Assembly (NCBI RefSeq): GCF_030345095.1
Contig: NZ_CP128360.1
Coordinates: 4,340,001-4,404,000 of the forward strand
DNA: 64,000 nucleotides
Origin: Solwaraspora sp. WMMA2056
Lineage (GTDB): Bacteria; Actinomycetota; Actinomycetes; Mycobacteriales; Micromonosporaceae
Reading direction: 5' to 3'
Shown here: one piece after another, positions 17,830-26,860 of the stretch
Layout: every line of letters begins with the position of its first letter
Position numbering within the stretch: position 1 is the first letter of the stretch
The notes under the pieces: generated by a model
Database searches by the model: none
Seen by the model: only the letters and a program-made list of their open reading frames with translations
Told to the model about the DNA's origin: nothing
Translations under genes and position numbers: made by a program

Positions 17830-19011
17830 ATGACCGAGATCGACCCGACCACGCGCAGACGGGTCCTCGACGCCCTGCGGAAGCAGCGCATCGAGACGGC
17901 CTCCTGGGCGTACGGCAACTCGGGTACCCGGTTCAAGGTGTTTGCGCAGGAGGGTGTGCCCCGCGACCCGTACGAGAAGGTCGCGGACGCGGCTACCGTG
18001 CACCGATTCACCGGCGTCGCACCGACCGTGGCGCTGCACATTCCCTGGGACCGGGTGGACGACTACGCCGCGCTGGCCGGGTACGCCAGGGAGCAGGGCG
18101 TCGAACTCGGCACGATCAACGCGAACGTGTTCCAGGACGACGACTACAAGCTGGGCTCGGTCACCAATCCCGACCCGGTGGTGCGCCGTAAGGCGATCGG
18201 GCACCTGCTGGAGTGCGTCGACGTGATGGACGCCACCGGGTCGCGGGACCTCAAGCTGTGGTTCTCCGACGGCACCAACTACCCGGGCCAGGACAGCGCC
18301 CGCGAGCGCCAGGACCGGCTCGCGGTGGCGTTGCGACAGACGTACGACCGGCTCGCCGGCGACCAGCGCCTGCTGCTGGAGTACAAGCTGTTCGAGCCGG
18401 CGTTCTACCTGACCGACGTGCCCGACTGGGGCACCGCGTACGCGCACTGTGTCGAGCTGGGCGGGCGGGCCCAGGTGGTCATCGATACGGGTCACCACGC
18501 GCCGGGTACGAACATCGAGTTCATCGTGGCTTTCCTGCTACGTGCGGGGAAACTGGGGGCCTTCGACTTCAACTCGCGGTTCTACGCCGACGACGACCTG
18601 ATGGTGGGCTCGGCGGATCCGTTCCAGCTGTTCCGGATCATGCATGAGATCGTCCAGGCCGACGCGCTGCGCCCGTCCTACGGCATCGCGTTCATGTTGG
18701 ACCAGTGCCACAACATCGAGCCGAAGGTGCAGGCGGTCATCCGTTCGGTGCTCAACGTCCAGGAGACGACCGCCAAGGCGTTGCTGGTGGACACCACGGC
18801 GCTGACCGCCGCGCAGCGCTGCGGTGATGTGCTGGAGGCCAACGCCGTGTTGATGGACGCGTACAACACCGATGTGCGGCCGCTGCTGCGCGACCTCCGC
18901 GAGGAAATGGGTCTTGACCCGGATCCGGTCGCGGCCTACAAGCGCTCCGGGTACCTGGAGCGGGTCAGGTCCGAGCGGATCGGTGGGCAGCAGGCAGGTT
19001 GGGGCGCCTGA
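17830..19011 (+). CDS. rhaI: L-rhamnose isomerase (Pseudomonas-type)
   Basis: 393 aa. It converts L-rhamnose to L-rhamnulose. The sequence follows the xylose-isomerase-like TIM barrel of the RhaI group: ALHIPWDRVDDY, DLKLWFSDGTNYPGQDS, LLEYKLFEPAFY with the metal-binding Glu, QVVIDTGHHAPGTNIE with metal-binding Asp and His, and GAFDFNSRFYADDDLMVGS. Start by GGGGGAG before the ATG at 17830; the frame is open to 17569 but lacks a better site. It is the first gene of an operon encoding every later step to pyruvate. Confidence 0.95.
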   Translation: MTEIDPTTRRRVLDALRKQRIETASWAYGNSGTRFKVFAQEGVPRDPYEKVADAATVHRFTGVAPTVALHIPWDRVDDYAALAGYAREQGVELGTINANVFQDDDYKLGSVTNPDPVVRRKAIGHLLECVDVMDATGSRDLKLWFSDGTNYPGQDSARERQDRLAVALRQTYDRLAGDQRLLLEYKLFEPAFYLTDVPDWGTAYAHCVELGGRAQVVIDTGHHAPGTNIEFIVAFLLRAGKLGAFDFNSRFYADDDLMVGSADPFQLFRIMHEIVQADALRPSYGIAFMLDQCHNIEPKVQAVIRSVLNVQETTAKALLVDTTALTAAQRCGDVLEANAVLMDAYNTDVRPLLRDLREEMGLDPDPVAAYKRSGYLERVRSERIGGQQAGWGA

Positions 19012-19055
19012 TCTGCGACGACGACCGCTTCAGCTTGAAGACTGCAAAGGAAGTC

Positions 19056-21086
19056 ATGACGAATCCCATGGTGCGTGACCTGCTGGTCCGCAGTAATCGG
19101 CTGGGGGCCGACCCGGCGAACACCAACTACGCCGGGGGAAACACCTCCGCGAAGGGCGTGGGGACCGATCCGGTGACCGGCGAGCCCACCGACCTGCTCT
19201 GGGTCAAGGGTTCCGGCGGCGATCTCGGCACGCTCGCCGAGGGCGGGCTGGCCGTGCTCCGGCTGGACCGGCTACGGTCGCTGGTCGACGTCTACCCGGG
19301 GGCGGAACGCGAGGACGAGATGGTCGCCGCGTTCGACTACTGCCTGCACGGGCGGAGCGGTGCGGCACCGTCCATCGACACCGCCATGCACGGACTGGTC
19401 GACGCCCCGCACGTCGACCATCTGCACCCGGACTCGGCAATCGCGATCGCGACCGCGGCCGACGGGCCGGCGCTGACCGCGAAGATCTTCGGCGACCGGG
19501 TGCTCTGGGTACCGTGGCGGCGGCCCGGCTTCCAGCTCGGCGTCGACATCGCCGACGTGTATCGGACCAACCCGCAGGCCATCGGGGTCATCCTGGGTGG
19601 GCACGGGATCACCGCCTGGGGCTCGACCAGCGACGAGTGCGAGACCAACTCCCGGGAGATCATCGCGACCGCGGCCCGGTACATCGCCGAGCACGGCCGG
19701 TCCGAGCCGTTCGGTGCCGTGACCCACGCAGCCCTGCCGCAACAGCAGCGCCGGGACCGGGCCGCCGCACTCTTCCCGGTGCTACGTGGCCTGGCCTCGA
19801 CCGACCGGGCCCAGGTCGGCCACTACACCGACAGCGACGTCGTGCTCGACTTCGTCGGCCGGGAACGGATGCCGGAACTGGCCGCGCTCGGCACCTCCTG
19901 CCCGGACCACTTCCTGCGGACCAAGGTGCGGCCGATGGTCCTCGACCTGCCACCGGATGCCGGGCTGGCGGAGACGGTCGCACGTCTCAAGGAACTGCAC
20001 GTCGCCTATCGTGCGGACTACCGGGCGTACTACGAGCGGCACGCCGGGCCGGACAGCCCGCCGATGCGCGGTGCCGATCCGGCGGTCGTGTTGGTGCCGG
20101 GCGTCGGCATGTTCAGCTTCGGTGCCAACAAACAGACTGCCCGGGTCGCTGGCGAGTTCTACGTCAACGCGATCAACGTCATGCGGGGCGCCGAGGCGGT
20201 GTCGACGTACGCCCCGATCGACGAGGCGGAGAAGTTCCGCATCGAGTACTGGGCGCTGGAGGAGGCCAAACTCCAGCGGATGCCGAAGCCGAAGCCCTTG
20301 GCAACCCGGATCGCACTGGTCACCGGCGCCGGCTCGGGTATCGGCCGGGCGATCGCTCACCGGCTCGCCGCCGAGGGCGCCTGCGTCGTGGTCAGCGACC
20401 GGGACCTCGCCGCCGCCGAAACCGTCGCGGCGCAGGTCGGCGGCACGGACGTCGCCGTCGCCGTACCGCTCGACGTCACCGACGAGGAACAGGTCGCCGC
20501 CGCCGTGCGGGCCGCTGCCCTGGCCTTCGGCGGGGTCGATCTGGTGGTCAACAACGCCGGGCTGTCCCTGTCGAAGTCACTGCTGGACACCAGCGTCCGC
20601 GACTGGGAGCTGCAGCACGACGTGATGGCCAAGGGATCGTTCCTGGTCTCCCGGGAGACCGCCCGGGTGCTGGTGGCGCAGGGCATGGGCGGCGACATCG
20701 TCTACATCGCCAGCAAGAACGCGGTCTTCGCCGGCCCGAACAACGTCGCGTACGGCGCTGCCAAGGCCGACCAGGCCCACCAGGTCCGGCTGCTCGCCGC
20801 CGAGTTGGGTGTGCACGGCATCCGGGTCAACGGCGTCAACCCCGACGGGGTGGTGCGTGGCTCCGGTATCTTCGCCGGTGGTTGGGGTGCCGACCGGGCC
20901 GCCGTGTACGGGGTGCCGGAGGAGAAACTCGGCGAGTTCTACGCCCAGCGCACCCTGCTCAAACGGGAGGTCCTGCCGGAACACATCGCCAACGCGGTCT
21001 TCGCGCTCACCGCTGGCGACCTGTCACACACCACCGGCCTGCACATTCCGGTCGACGCCGGCGTCGCCGCGGCCTTCCTGCGATGA
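19056..21086 (+). CDS. rhaEW: Bifunctional rhamnulose-1-phosphate aldolase / lactaldehyde dehydrogenase
   Basis: 676 aa fusion. The first part is a class II aldolase/adducin domain: TNYAGGNTSAKG near residue 25, zinc ligands in HVDHLHPDS (about 118-126) and GGHGITAWG (about 180). It cleaves L-rhamnulose 1-phosphate to dihydroxyacetone phosphate and L-lactaldehyde. The second is an SDR starting near residue 418 (VTGAGSGIGRAIA), with NNAG, IASKNAVF and Tyr/Lys in YGAAKA near 565. It would oxidise lactaldehyde to lactate. AAAGGAAG precedes the ATG at 19056. Its stop overlaps rhaB (ATGA). Confidence 0.95.
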   Translation: MTNPMVRDLLVRSNRLGADPANTNYAGGNTSAKGVGTDPVTGEPTDLLWVKGSGGDLGTLAEGGLAVLRLDRLRSLVDVYPGAEREDEMVAAFDYCLHGRSGAAPSIDTAMHGLVDAPHVDHLHPDSAIAIATAADGPALTAKIFGDRVLWVPWRRPGFQLGVDIADVYRTNPQAIGVILGGHGITAWGSTSDECETNSREIIATAARYIAEHGRSEPFGAVTHAALPQQQRRDRAAALFPVLRGLASTDRAQVGHYTDSDVVLDFVGRERMPELAALGTSCPDHFLRTKVRPMVLDLPPDAGLAETVARLKELHVAYRADYRAYYERHAGPDSPPMRGADPAVVLVPGVGMFSFGANKQTARVAGEFYVNAINVMRGAEAVSTYAPIDEAEKFRIEYWALEEAKLQRMPKPKPLATRIALVTGAGSGIGRAIAHRLAAEGACVVVSDRDLAAAETVAAQVGGTDVAVAVPLDVTDEEQVAAAVRAAALAFGGVDLVVNNAGLSLSKSLLDTSVRDWELQHDVMAKGSFLVSRETARVLVAQGMGGDIVYIASKNAVFAGPNNVAYGAAKADQAHQVRLLAAELGVHGIRVNGVNPDGVVRGSGIFAGGWGADRAAVYGVPEEKLGEFYAQRTLLKREVLPEHIANAVFALTAGDLSHTTGLHIPVDAGVAAAFLR

Positions 21087-22564
21087 CCCCGCAACGTCCG
21101 GTCCGGTCCGGTCCGGCGCCGCCACCTGTCCACGTCCGCGAGGTCAGCGTCGCCGCCGTCGACCTCGGCGCCTCCAGCGGCCGGGTGGTCCTCGGACAGG
21201 TCCGCCGCGACGCCCTGCGGCTGACGGTGGCGCACCGGTTCGCCAACGAGCCGGTGCGCGTCGGCGGGACCCTGCACTGGGACATCCTGAGCCTCTTCCG
21301 CGAGGTGCTGACCGGGCTGCGGGCGGCCGGACCGGTCACCAGCGTGGGCGTGGACTCCTGGGCGGTCGACTACGGCCTGCTCGACTCCACCGGCGCGCTG
21401 CTCGGCAACCCGGTGCACTACCGCGACACGCGTACCGACGGTGTCCTGGAGCAGGTGACCCGACGCCTCGGCGCCGAACGCCTCTACGCCACCACCGGGC
21501 TCCAGCAACTGCCGTTCAACACGCTCTACCAGCTCGTGGCCGCAGCCGCCACACCGCAACTCGCCGTCGCCCACCGGCTACTCATGATCCCGGACCTGAT
21601 CACCTACTGGCTCACCGGGCTGATCGGCGCCGAGGTCACCAACGCCTCCACCACCCAGCTCTACGACCTGCGCACCCGTGCCTGGGCACCGGGCCTGATC
21701 GGCGACGCCGGCATTCCCGCCCACCTGTTCCCTCCGCTGCGGAAGCCCGGCACCCGGACCGGGCGCACGCTACCGGAGCTGGATCTGCCCGGTACGCCGG
21801 ACGTGGTGGCGGTCGGCTCCCACGACACCGCCTCGGCAGTGGTCGCGGTACCCGCCAGCGGTGAACACTTCGCATACATCTCCTGCGGCACCTGGTCGTT
21901 GGTCGGCGTCGAACTGGACCGGCCGGTGCTCACCGAGGCCAGCCGGCGCGCGAACTTCACCAACGAGGGCGGCGTCGACGGCACCGTGCGTTACCTGCGC
22001 AATGTCATGGGACTGTGGCCGTTGCAGGAATCGCTGCGGAACTGGGGGAACCCGGATCTGCCGAACCTGCTGGCCGCCGCCGCTGGCGAAGCGGGCTTCC
22101 GCAGCGTGATCGACATCGACTCGCCAGCGTTCCTGCCCCCGGGCGACATGCCGAACCGGATCATCGAGGCGTGCCGGCTCGCTGACCAGCCGGTGCCGCA
22201 GTCACCGGCGGCCGTCGTCCGCTGCATCATCGACAGCCTGGCGCTGGCGCACCGTCGGGCCGTGCACCAGGTGCAGGAACTCTCCGGCCGACACATCGAC
22301 TCCGTGCACATCGTCGGTGGTGGCGCCCGCAACGCCCTGCTCTGCCAGCTCACCGCCGACGCCTGCGAGCTGCCGGTGCTGGCCGGGCCGGTGGAGGCAA
22401 CCTCGATCGGCAACCTGCTGGTGCAGGCCCGGACCGCCGGCGTGGTCGGCGGCGACCTTGCTGCGCTACGACAGCTGATACGGCAGACTCAGCGGATCGT
22501 GCGTTACGAGCCTGATCGCGGGTCCGTGGCGGCGCGGGCAGCCAAGCGGCGGGCGGAGGTCTGA
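21083..22564 (+). CDS. rhaB: Rhamnulokinase (FGGY family)
   Basis: 493 aa, usual for the family. It phosphorylates L-rhamnulose at C1 with ATP. Visible motifs: phosphate-1 loop VAAVDLGASSGRVVLG, VGVDSWAVDYGLLD, VGSHDTASAVVAVP, CGTWSLVGVEL, and the adenosine motif HIVGGGARNALLCQLTAD. ATG overlaps the rhaEW stop by ATGA, so translation is coupled. The order aldolase-kinase is the reverse of the reactions but typical of actinobacterial rhamnose operons. Three genes for lactate oxidation follow at once. Confidence 0.95.
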   Translation: MTPQRPVRSGPAPPPVHVREVSVAAVDLGASSGRVVLGQVRRDALRLTVAHRFANEPVRVGGTLHWDILSLFREVLTGLRAAGPVTSVGVDSWAVDYGLLDSTGALLGNPVHYRDTRTDGVLEQVTRRLGAERLYATTGLQQLPFNTLYQLVAAAATPQLAVAHRLLMIPDLITYWLTGLIGAEVTNASTTQLYDLRTRAWAPGLIGDAGIPAHLFPPLRKPGTRTGRTLPELDLPGTPDVVAVGSHDTASAVVAVPASGEHFAYISCGTWSLVGVELDRPVLTEASRRANFTNEGGVDGTVRYLRNVMGLWPLQESLRNWGNPDLPNLLAAAAGEAGFRSVIDIDSPAFLPPGDMPNRIIEACRLADQPVPQSPAAVVRCIIDSLALAHRRAVHQVQELSGRHIDSVHIVGGGARNALLCQLTADACELPVLAGPVEATSIGNLLVQARTAGVVGGDLAALRQLIRQTQRIVRYEPDRGSVAARAAKRRAEV

Positions 22565-22565
22565 C

Positions 22566-23339
22566 GTGCGGATCGCGTTGTTCGTGACGTGCCTGGCGGA
22601 CACCATGTTCCCGGCGGCGGCGAAGGCGACGGTGCTGTTGCTGGAGCGGCTGGGCCACGAGGTGGTGTTCCCGCCGGGACAGACGTGTTGCGGGCAGATG
22701 CACGTCAACACCGGCTACCAGGCGCAGGCGGTGCCGCTGGTGCGCCGGCACGTGCGCGTCTTCGACCCGTACGACGTGGTCGTCGCGCCGTCGGGATCGT
22801 GTGTGGGGTCGGTGCGCCACCAGCACGCGATGGTGGCCCGGCAGGCCGGTGACGTCCGGTTGGCCTCCCGGGCGGAGTCGGTGGCGGCGCGCACGTACGA
22901 GCTGTCCGAGTTGCTGGTCGACGTGTTGGGGGTGACCGATGTGGGCGCGTTCTTCCCACATCGGGTGACGTATCACCCGACCTGTCACTCGCTGCGGATG
23001 CTGCGGGTGGGGGATCGGCCGGTGCGGCTGCTGCGCGAGGTACGTGGCCTCGACCTGGTGGAGTTGCCGGCGGCGGAGCAGTGTTGCGGGTTCGGGGGGA
23101 CGTTCGCGGTGAAGAACGCGGACACGTCGACGGCGATGTTGGCGGACAAGATGCGTCATGTGCTGGCGACCGGTGCGGAGGTCTGTGCGGCCGGGGACTC
23201 CTCGTGCCTGATGCATATCGGCGGTGGACTGTCGCGGCTGCGTACGGGGGTGCGGACGGTGCATCTTGCGGAGATCCTGGCCTCGACCGAGCAGGGCGGT
23301 GCCTCCGACGAGCGGGGCGGGCCGGGGGTGGGGTCATGA
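22566..23339 (+). CDS. lutA: L-lactate oxidation iron-sulfur protein LutA
   Basis: 257 aa. Two cysteine-rich CCG domains: CCGQMHVNTGY near residue 40 and CCGFGGTFAVKN near 175, each preceded by further cysteines (PSGSCVGS, PTCHS). This is the LutA/LldE subunit of the three-part lactate dehydrogenase that feeds electrons to the quinone pool. GTG start, 2 nt after the rhaB stop; its own stop overlaps lutB (ATGA). In this operon it consumes the lactate made by RhaEW. Confidence 0.92.
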   Translation: MRIALFVTCLADTMFPAAAKATVLLLERLGHEVVFPPGQTCCGQMHVNTGYQAQAVPLVRRHVRVFDPYDVVVAPSGSCVGSVRHQHAMVARQAGDVRLASRAESVAARTYELSELLVDVLGVTDVGAFFPHRVTYHPTCHSLRMLRVGDRPVRLLREVRGLDLVELPAAEQCCGFGGTFAVKNADTSTAMLADKMRHVLATGAEVCAAGDSSCLMHIGGGLSRLRTGVRTVHLAEILASTEQGGASDERGGPGVGS

Positions 23340-24766
23340 CGCGCACGTTCCTCGGCATGCCGGCGACCGCCCCGAAGGGCGTTGGGCAGCTACGCGGGGA
23401 AGAGACCTTCCCGGCTGCCGCGCGGCGGGCTCTGGCCGATGCGCAGCTGCGTCGCAATCTTGGGCACGCTACGGCGACGATCCGGGCGAAGTCGGGTGCG
23501 GTGATCGCCGAGGTGCCGGACTGGGAGGCGTTGCGGGCGGCCGGGTCGGCGATCAAGACCGACGTCATGGCTCGACTGCCGCAGCTGCTGGAGCAGTTGG
23601 AGGCGAAGGTGACGGCGGCCGGGGCAGTGGTGCACTGGGCCGCCGACGCCAACGACGCCAATCGGATCATCACCGACCTGATCCGGGCCACCGGCAGCGA
23701 TCGGGTGATCAAGGTCAAGTCGATGGTGACGCAGGAGATCGGTCTGAACGACGCCCTCGAAGCAGCCGGGATCGCGCCGGTGGAGACGGACCTGGCCGAG
23801 CTGATCGTGCAGCTGGGTGAGGACCGGCCGAGCCACATTCTGGTGCCGGCGATTCACCGTAACCGGACCGAGATCCGGGAGATCTTCCTGCGGGCGATGC
23901 CGGGGGTGGATCCGGCGTTGACCGACGAGCCGGCGGCGCTGGCGGCGGCGGCTCGTCGGTTTCTGCGGCAGACCTTCCTGTCCACGCCGGTGGCGGTGTC
24001 CGGGGCGAACTTCGCCGTGGCGGAGACCGGCACCCTGGCGGTGGTGGAGTCCGAGGGCAACGGGCGGATGTGTCTGACCCTGCCGCAGACGCTGATCACC
24101 GTGATGGGTGTGGAGAAGGTGGTGCCGACCTGGCGCGACCTTGAGGTGTTCCTGCAACTGCTGCCCCGGGCCTCGACCGGGGAGCGGATGAACCCGTACA
24201 CCTCGATGTGGACCGGAGTCACCCCGGGCGACGGGCCACAGGCGTTCCATCTGGTGCTCCTCGACAACGGCCGCAGCGCCGTGCTCGCCGACGAGGTCGG
24301 CCGGCAGGCGCTGCACTGCATCCGCTGCTCGGCCTGCCTGAACGTCTGCCCGGTCTACGAGCGCACCGGCGGGCACGCCTACGGGTCGGTCTACCCGGGC
24401 CCGATCGGTGCCGTGCTGTCCCCGCAGCTGACCGGGGTGGCCGACAACGCCTCCCTGCCGTACGCCTCCTCGCTCTGCGGGGCCTGCTACGACGCCTGCC
24501 CCGTGAAGATCAACATTCCGGAGCTGCTGGTGCATCTGCGTGATCAGGCGCCGCACCCGCGCGCGGAGTCGGCCGCGATGGCCGCCGCCGCGTACACCAT
24601 GGACCACCCCGCCCTGTACGCGGCGGCACAGCGCGCGACGCGGCTCAGCCGGCCGGCCGGCCGGCGGGGCCGGGGCCTGCCGCCGCCGCTGTCCGGCTGG
24701 GCCGCCAGCCGTGACCTGCCCGACCCGCCCGCGCAGACGTTCCGGCAATGGTGGGCCAAGCGGTGA
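23336..24766 (+). CDS. lutB: L-lactate oxidation iron-sulfur protein LutB
   Basis: 476 aa. An N-terminal LUD domain with KVKSMVTQEIGLNDALE and VSGANFAVAETGTL is followed by two 4Fe-4S clusters: CIRCSACLNVCPVY near residue 328 and CGACYDACPVKI near 380. This is the standard LutB arrangement. The ATG overlaps the lutA stop, and the stop overlaps the GTG of lutC (GTGA). All three lut genes are thus a translationally coupled unit at the end of the rhamnose operon. Confidence 0.94.
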   Translation: MTRTFLGMPATAPKGVGQLRGEETFPAAARRALADAQLRRNLGHATATIRAKSGAVIAEVPDWEALRAAGSAIKTDVMARLPQLLEQLEAKVTAAGAVVHWAADANDANRIITDLIRATGSDRVIKVKSMVTQEIGLNDALEAAGIAPVETDLAELIVQLGEDRPSHILVPAIHRNRTEIREIFLRAMPGVDPALTDEPAALAAAARRFLRQTFLSTPVAVSGANFAVAETGTLAVVESEGNGRMCLTLPQTLITVMGVEKVVPTWRDLEVFLQLLPRASTGERMNPYTSMWTGVTPGDGPQAFHLVLLDNGRSAVLADEVGRQALHCIRCSACLNVCPVYERTGGHAYGSVYPGPIGAVLSPQLTGVADNASLPYASSLCGACYDACPVKINIPELLVHLRDQAPHPRAESAAMAAAAYTMDHPALYAAAQRATRLSRPAGRRGRGLPPPLSGWAASRDLPDPPAQTFRQWWAKR

Positions 24767-25362
24767 GCGGACGAGAGGTCATCCTCGGCCGGCTGCGCGC
24801 CGCCCTCGCCGCCACCGAACCGACCCGGGTGCAGGTGCCGCGCGACTACCCGCCTGCGGGCACGCCCGACCTCCACCGGTTGGTGGAACGGTTGACCGAC
24901 TACCGGGCCCGCGTGCACCAGGTGCCCGAGACGGCGGTCGCCGACACCATCGCCGCAATCCTGCCTACCCGTGCGACCATCGTCGTACCACCGGGGCTGC
25001 CGCCGGCCTGGCTGCCTCCGACGGTGACGGCCCTGCGCGACGACGCCCTCGACAACGACGCCATCGCCGCGGCCGACGGCGTCGTCACCGCCGTCGCCGT
25101 CGCCATCGCGGACACCGGCACCGTCGTGCTCGACGGTACGCCGGACCAGGGACGCCGCGTGCTCAGTCTCCTACCGGACCTGCACATCTGCGTCGTCCGC
25201 GCTGCTCAGGTGGTGGCCGGGGTGCCGCAGGCACTCGCCCGACTCACCCCGCACCGCCCGCTGACCTGGATCAGTGGACCCTCCGCGACCAGCGACATCG
25301 AACTCAACCGGGTCGAGGGCGTACACGGCCCCCGCACCCTGCACGTCATCCTGCTGCCCTGA
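24763..25362 (+). CDS. lutC: L-lactate oxidation protein LutC (LUD domain)
   Basis: 199 aa LUD-domain protein: AAADGVVTAVAVAIADTGTVVLDGTPDQGRR and LTWISGPSATSDIELNRVEGVHGPR are the conserved blocks, with the glycine-rich ISGPSATSDIE turn near the end. Third subunit of the lactate dehydrogenase complex. The GTG at 24763 overlaps the lutB stop. It is the last gene of the operon; decayed sequence follows directly. Confidence 0.92.
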   Translation: MSGREVILGRLRAALAATEPTRVQVPRDYPPAGTPDLHRLVERLTDYRARVHQVPETAVADTIAAILPTRATIVVPPGLPPAWLPPTVTALRDDALDNDAIAAADGVVTAVAVAIADTGTVVLDGTPDQGRRVLSLLPDLHICVVRAAQVVAGVPQALARLTPHRPLTWISGPSATSDIELNRVEGVHGPRTLHVILLP

Positions 25363-25439
25363 GCCGCTCCACGAACCGCCAGACGCCGGCGCGTACGGTC
25401 TGCACGGTCCCGCCGGGCAGCCGTACCTCGGCGGTGCGG

Positions 25440-25700
25440 GCCGGTTCCTCGGCCGTGCGTGTCGAGCCGCACCCGGCGTACCAGCCCATACAGGACGCCA
25501 TGGCGTCCCGGGTGAGCGGCGCGCAGTACGGCGATCCGGCTGCGGCGGGCCCGGCCCTGCTGCAGATCGTCGACGCGGAGAACCCGCCGTTGCGCGTCCT
25601 GTTCGGCAGCCAGCCGGTGGGCCTGGTCAAACACCTGTACGCGCAGCGCCTGCAGACCTGGACCGACTGGGAGCACGACTCCCACGCCACGCAGGGCTGA
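25440..25700 (+). pseudogene. C-terminal fragment of a short-chain dehydrogenase
   Basis: The frame encodes about 85 residues typical of the last third of many actinobacterial SDRs: GAQYGDPAAAGPALLQIVDAENPPLRVLFGSQPVG followed by an alpha-helical tail with TWTDWEHDSH, ending at a stop at 25700. There is no cofactor-binding domain upstream; that region is occupied by the end of lutC and noncoding DNA. It is a 5'-deleted remnant. Confidence 0.7.
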
Positions 25701-25703
25701 CAC

Positions 25704-25868
25704 CACCGACTCCGAGCAGGCGCCGGCTCGGTCCCGGCACACCACCGGTACCTGGCGTTGGTCGGCCAGCCATGCGGCCAGGGTCGCGGCCCGCCGGTCG
25801 GGTAGGACGTCGATCGGGCGGCCGGTGTCGACGTCGACCAGGATGGTGGCGTACCCGCTGCTGCGGCT
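25704..25868 (-). mobile_element. ISL3-type transposase fragment
   Basis: One minus-strand frame encodes SGYATILVDVDTGRPIDVL, followed by PDRRAATLAAWLADQ and VPVVCRDRAGACSE. This is the hallmark DDE-domain stretch of ISL3-family transposases (first catalytic Asp in VDVDTG, second in CRDRA). Only about 55 residues remain. There is no intact transposase and no clear terminal inverted repeats, so this is an old IS remnant. Confidence 0.7.
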
Positions 25869-26204
25869 GGTGACGGTCGTACCGGCCGTGGACCCGGGTC
25901 GAACCGGCACCGCGGCGCACGCATGACGCGCGGCGTGCCCGGGACCTCGCTTAGACACTCGACCCGCCGGTGCTGCGCTCGATCCGTTCCACCACGACGC
26001 CGGCCAGGCGCGGCAGCAGTACCGCCGGGTCAGCCCAACGCGCGAGCGGCGACACCGCACTGGACGGCCGGTTACCTCGGTCAGCCTTGATCACGGAGTT
26101 TGAGCCAGATCCAACACTTGCCCCCAGTTGACGGTTGAACGATGATCGACCATGGTCGTCACACTGCGTCGAGCTGACAAGATCTACTAGGGTAGGGTGG
26201 CCGC
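25869..26204. other. Decayed intergenic DNA between IS remnant and SRPBCC fragment
   Basis: No gene is supported. A TAGGGT hexamer (about 26192-26197) lies a few bases before the GTG at 26205 and could be a -10 element for a near-leaderless transcript. Confidence 0.4.
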
Positions 26205-26405
26205 GTGAGCCGCTGGGTCGAGTCCGTGGAACGCCGTATCGACGCCCCGGCAGCGCAGCTCTACACGCTGGTGTCCGACCCCGAACGGCACCGGGAGTTC
26301 GACGGGTCGGACGGGCTGGTCGGAGTGACCGAGGTGAGCACGTCGACGCGGCCGCTCCGGGTCGGTGACTACTTCACGATGGACATGTACGAGCGAGCCG
26401 CGTAG
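26205..26405 (+). pseudogene. N-terminal fragment of an SRPBCC/polyketide-cyclase-like protein
   Basis: 66 residues: WVESVERRIDAPAAQLYTLV, SDPERHREFDGSD and a short stretch to a stop. This matches the first beta-strand and helices of SRPBCC-fold proteins, which are normally about 140-150 aa. The frame stops at 26405, and the following DNA belongs to a recombinase tail. So the gene was truncated, probably by integration or excision of the element whose tail lies next to it. Confidence 0.65.
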
Positions 26406-26676
26406 ATCCTCAAGAAGCCGCAGGCCACCGCAGGTACGGAGAATTGAGCCCCTACACGCCGAGATCCAGACCGTGGTCGAGGCGCTCTCCGGCATCGCCA
26501 ACGTCCTGCGCACCGCCGACCCCGTCGACAAGGCCCAGGTCTACCAGCAGCTCGGACTCAAGCTCACATACAAACCAGGCCTCCGCATCATCGAAGCGGA
26601 GGCCAACCCTGATGGATCATGTACTAGTTTGTGTCCGAGGGGGGACTTGAACCCCCACGCCCTATACGGGCACTAG
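26406..26676 (+). pseudogene. 3' end of a serine recombinase/integrase
   Basis: The frame carries LHAEIQTVVEALSGIANVLR, then TADPVDKAQVYQQLGLKLTY and KPGLRIIEAEA. This is the coiled-coil and C-terminal tail seen in large serine recombinases of actinobacterial integrative elements. It then reads into the tRNA-Leu gene on the opposite strand (RGDLNPHALYGH is the tRNA sequence translated). The catalytic N-terminal resolvase domain is missing. It marks a former integration site at this tRNA. Confidence 0.7.
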
Positions 26677-26715
26677 CACCTCAAGCTAGCGCGTCTGCCA
26701 TTCCGCCACCCGGAC
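26632..26715 (-). tRNA. tRNA-Leu (anticodon GAG)
   Basis: Reading the minus strand, the acceptor GTCCGGG pairs with CTCGGAC. The anticodon arm is CTAGC-TTGAGGT-GCTAG with anticodon GAG (reads CUC/CUU). A long class II variable arm (GCCCGTATAGGGC) and T arm GGGGG-TTCAAGT-CCCCC follow. No CCA is encoded. Its 3' half overlaps the tail of the recombinase fragment, the normal position of an attB/attL site. Confidence 0.95.
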
Positions 26716-26860
26716 CTGTCCGCACCACTCTACCGCTCCGGCTGTGGTGTCAGCACCATCGGCCGGCGGCAGAGGGCCGCACGGGGCATGACTGTACACG
26801 AGCGGATTCGATCATGCATAACCGCGCACCGGTCACCCCGGGTGCGGCATTCGTCACCTG

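Noticed and set aside
19514-21082. Long plus-strand frame that runs through rhaEW before becoming rhaB
   Set aside because: The part before 21083 is out of phase with the real rhaEW gene; rhaB starts at the ATGA overlap.
25206-26060. 284-residue minus-strand frame as a whole gene
   Set aside because: Only about 55 residues match ISL3 transposases; the rest is antisense of lutC's end and of the SDR fragment.
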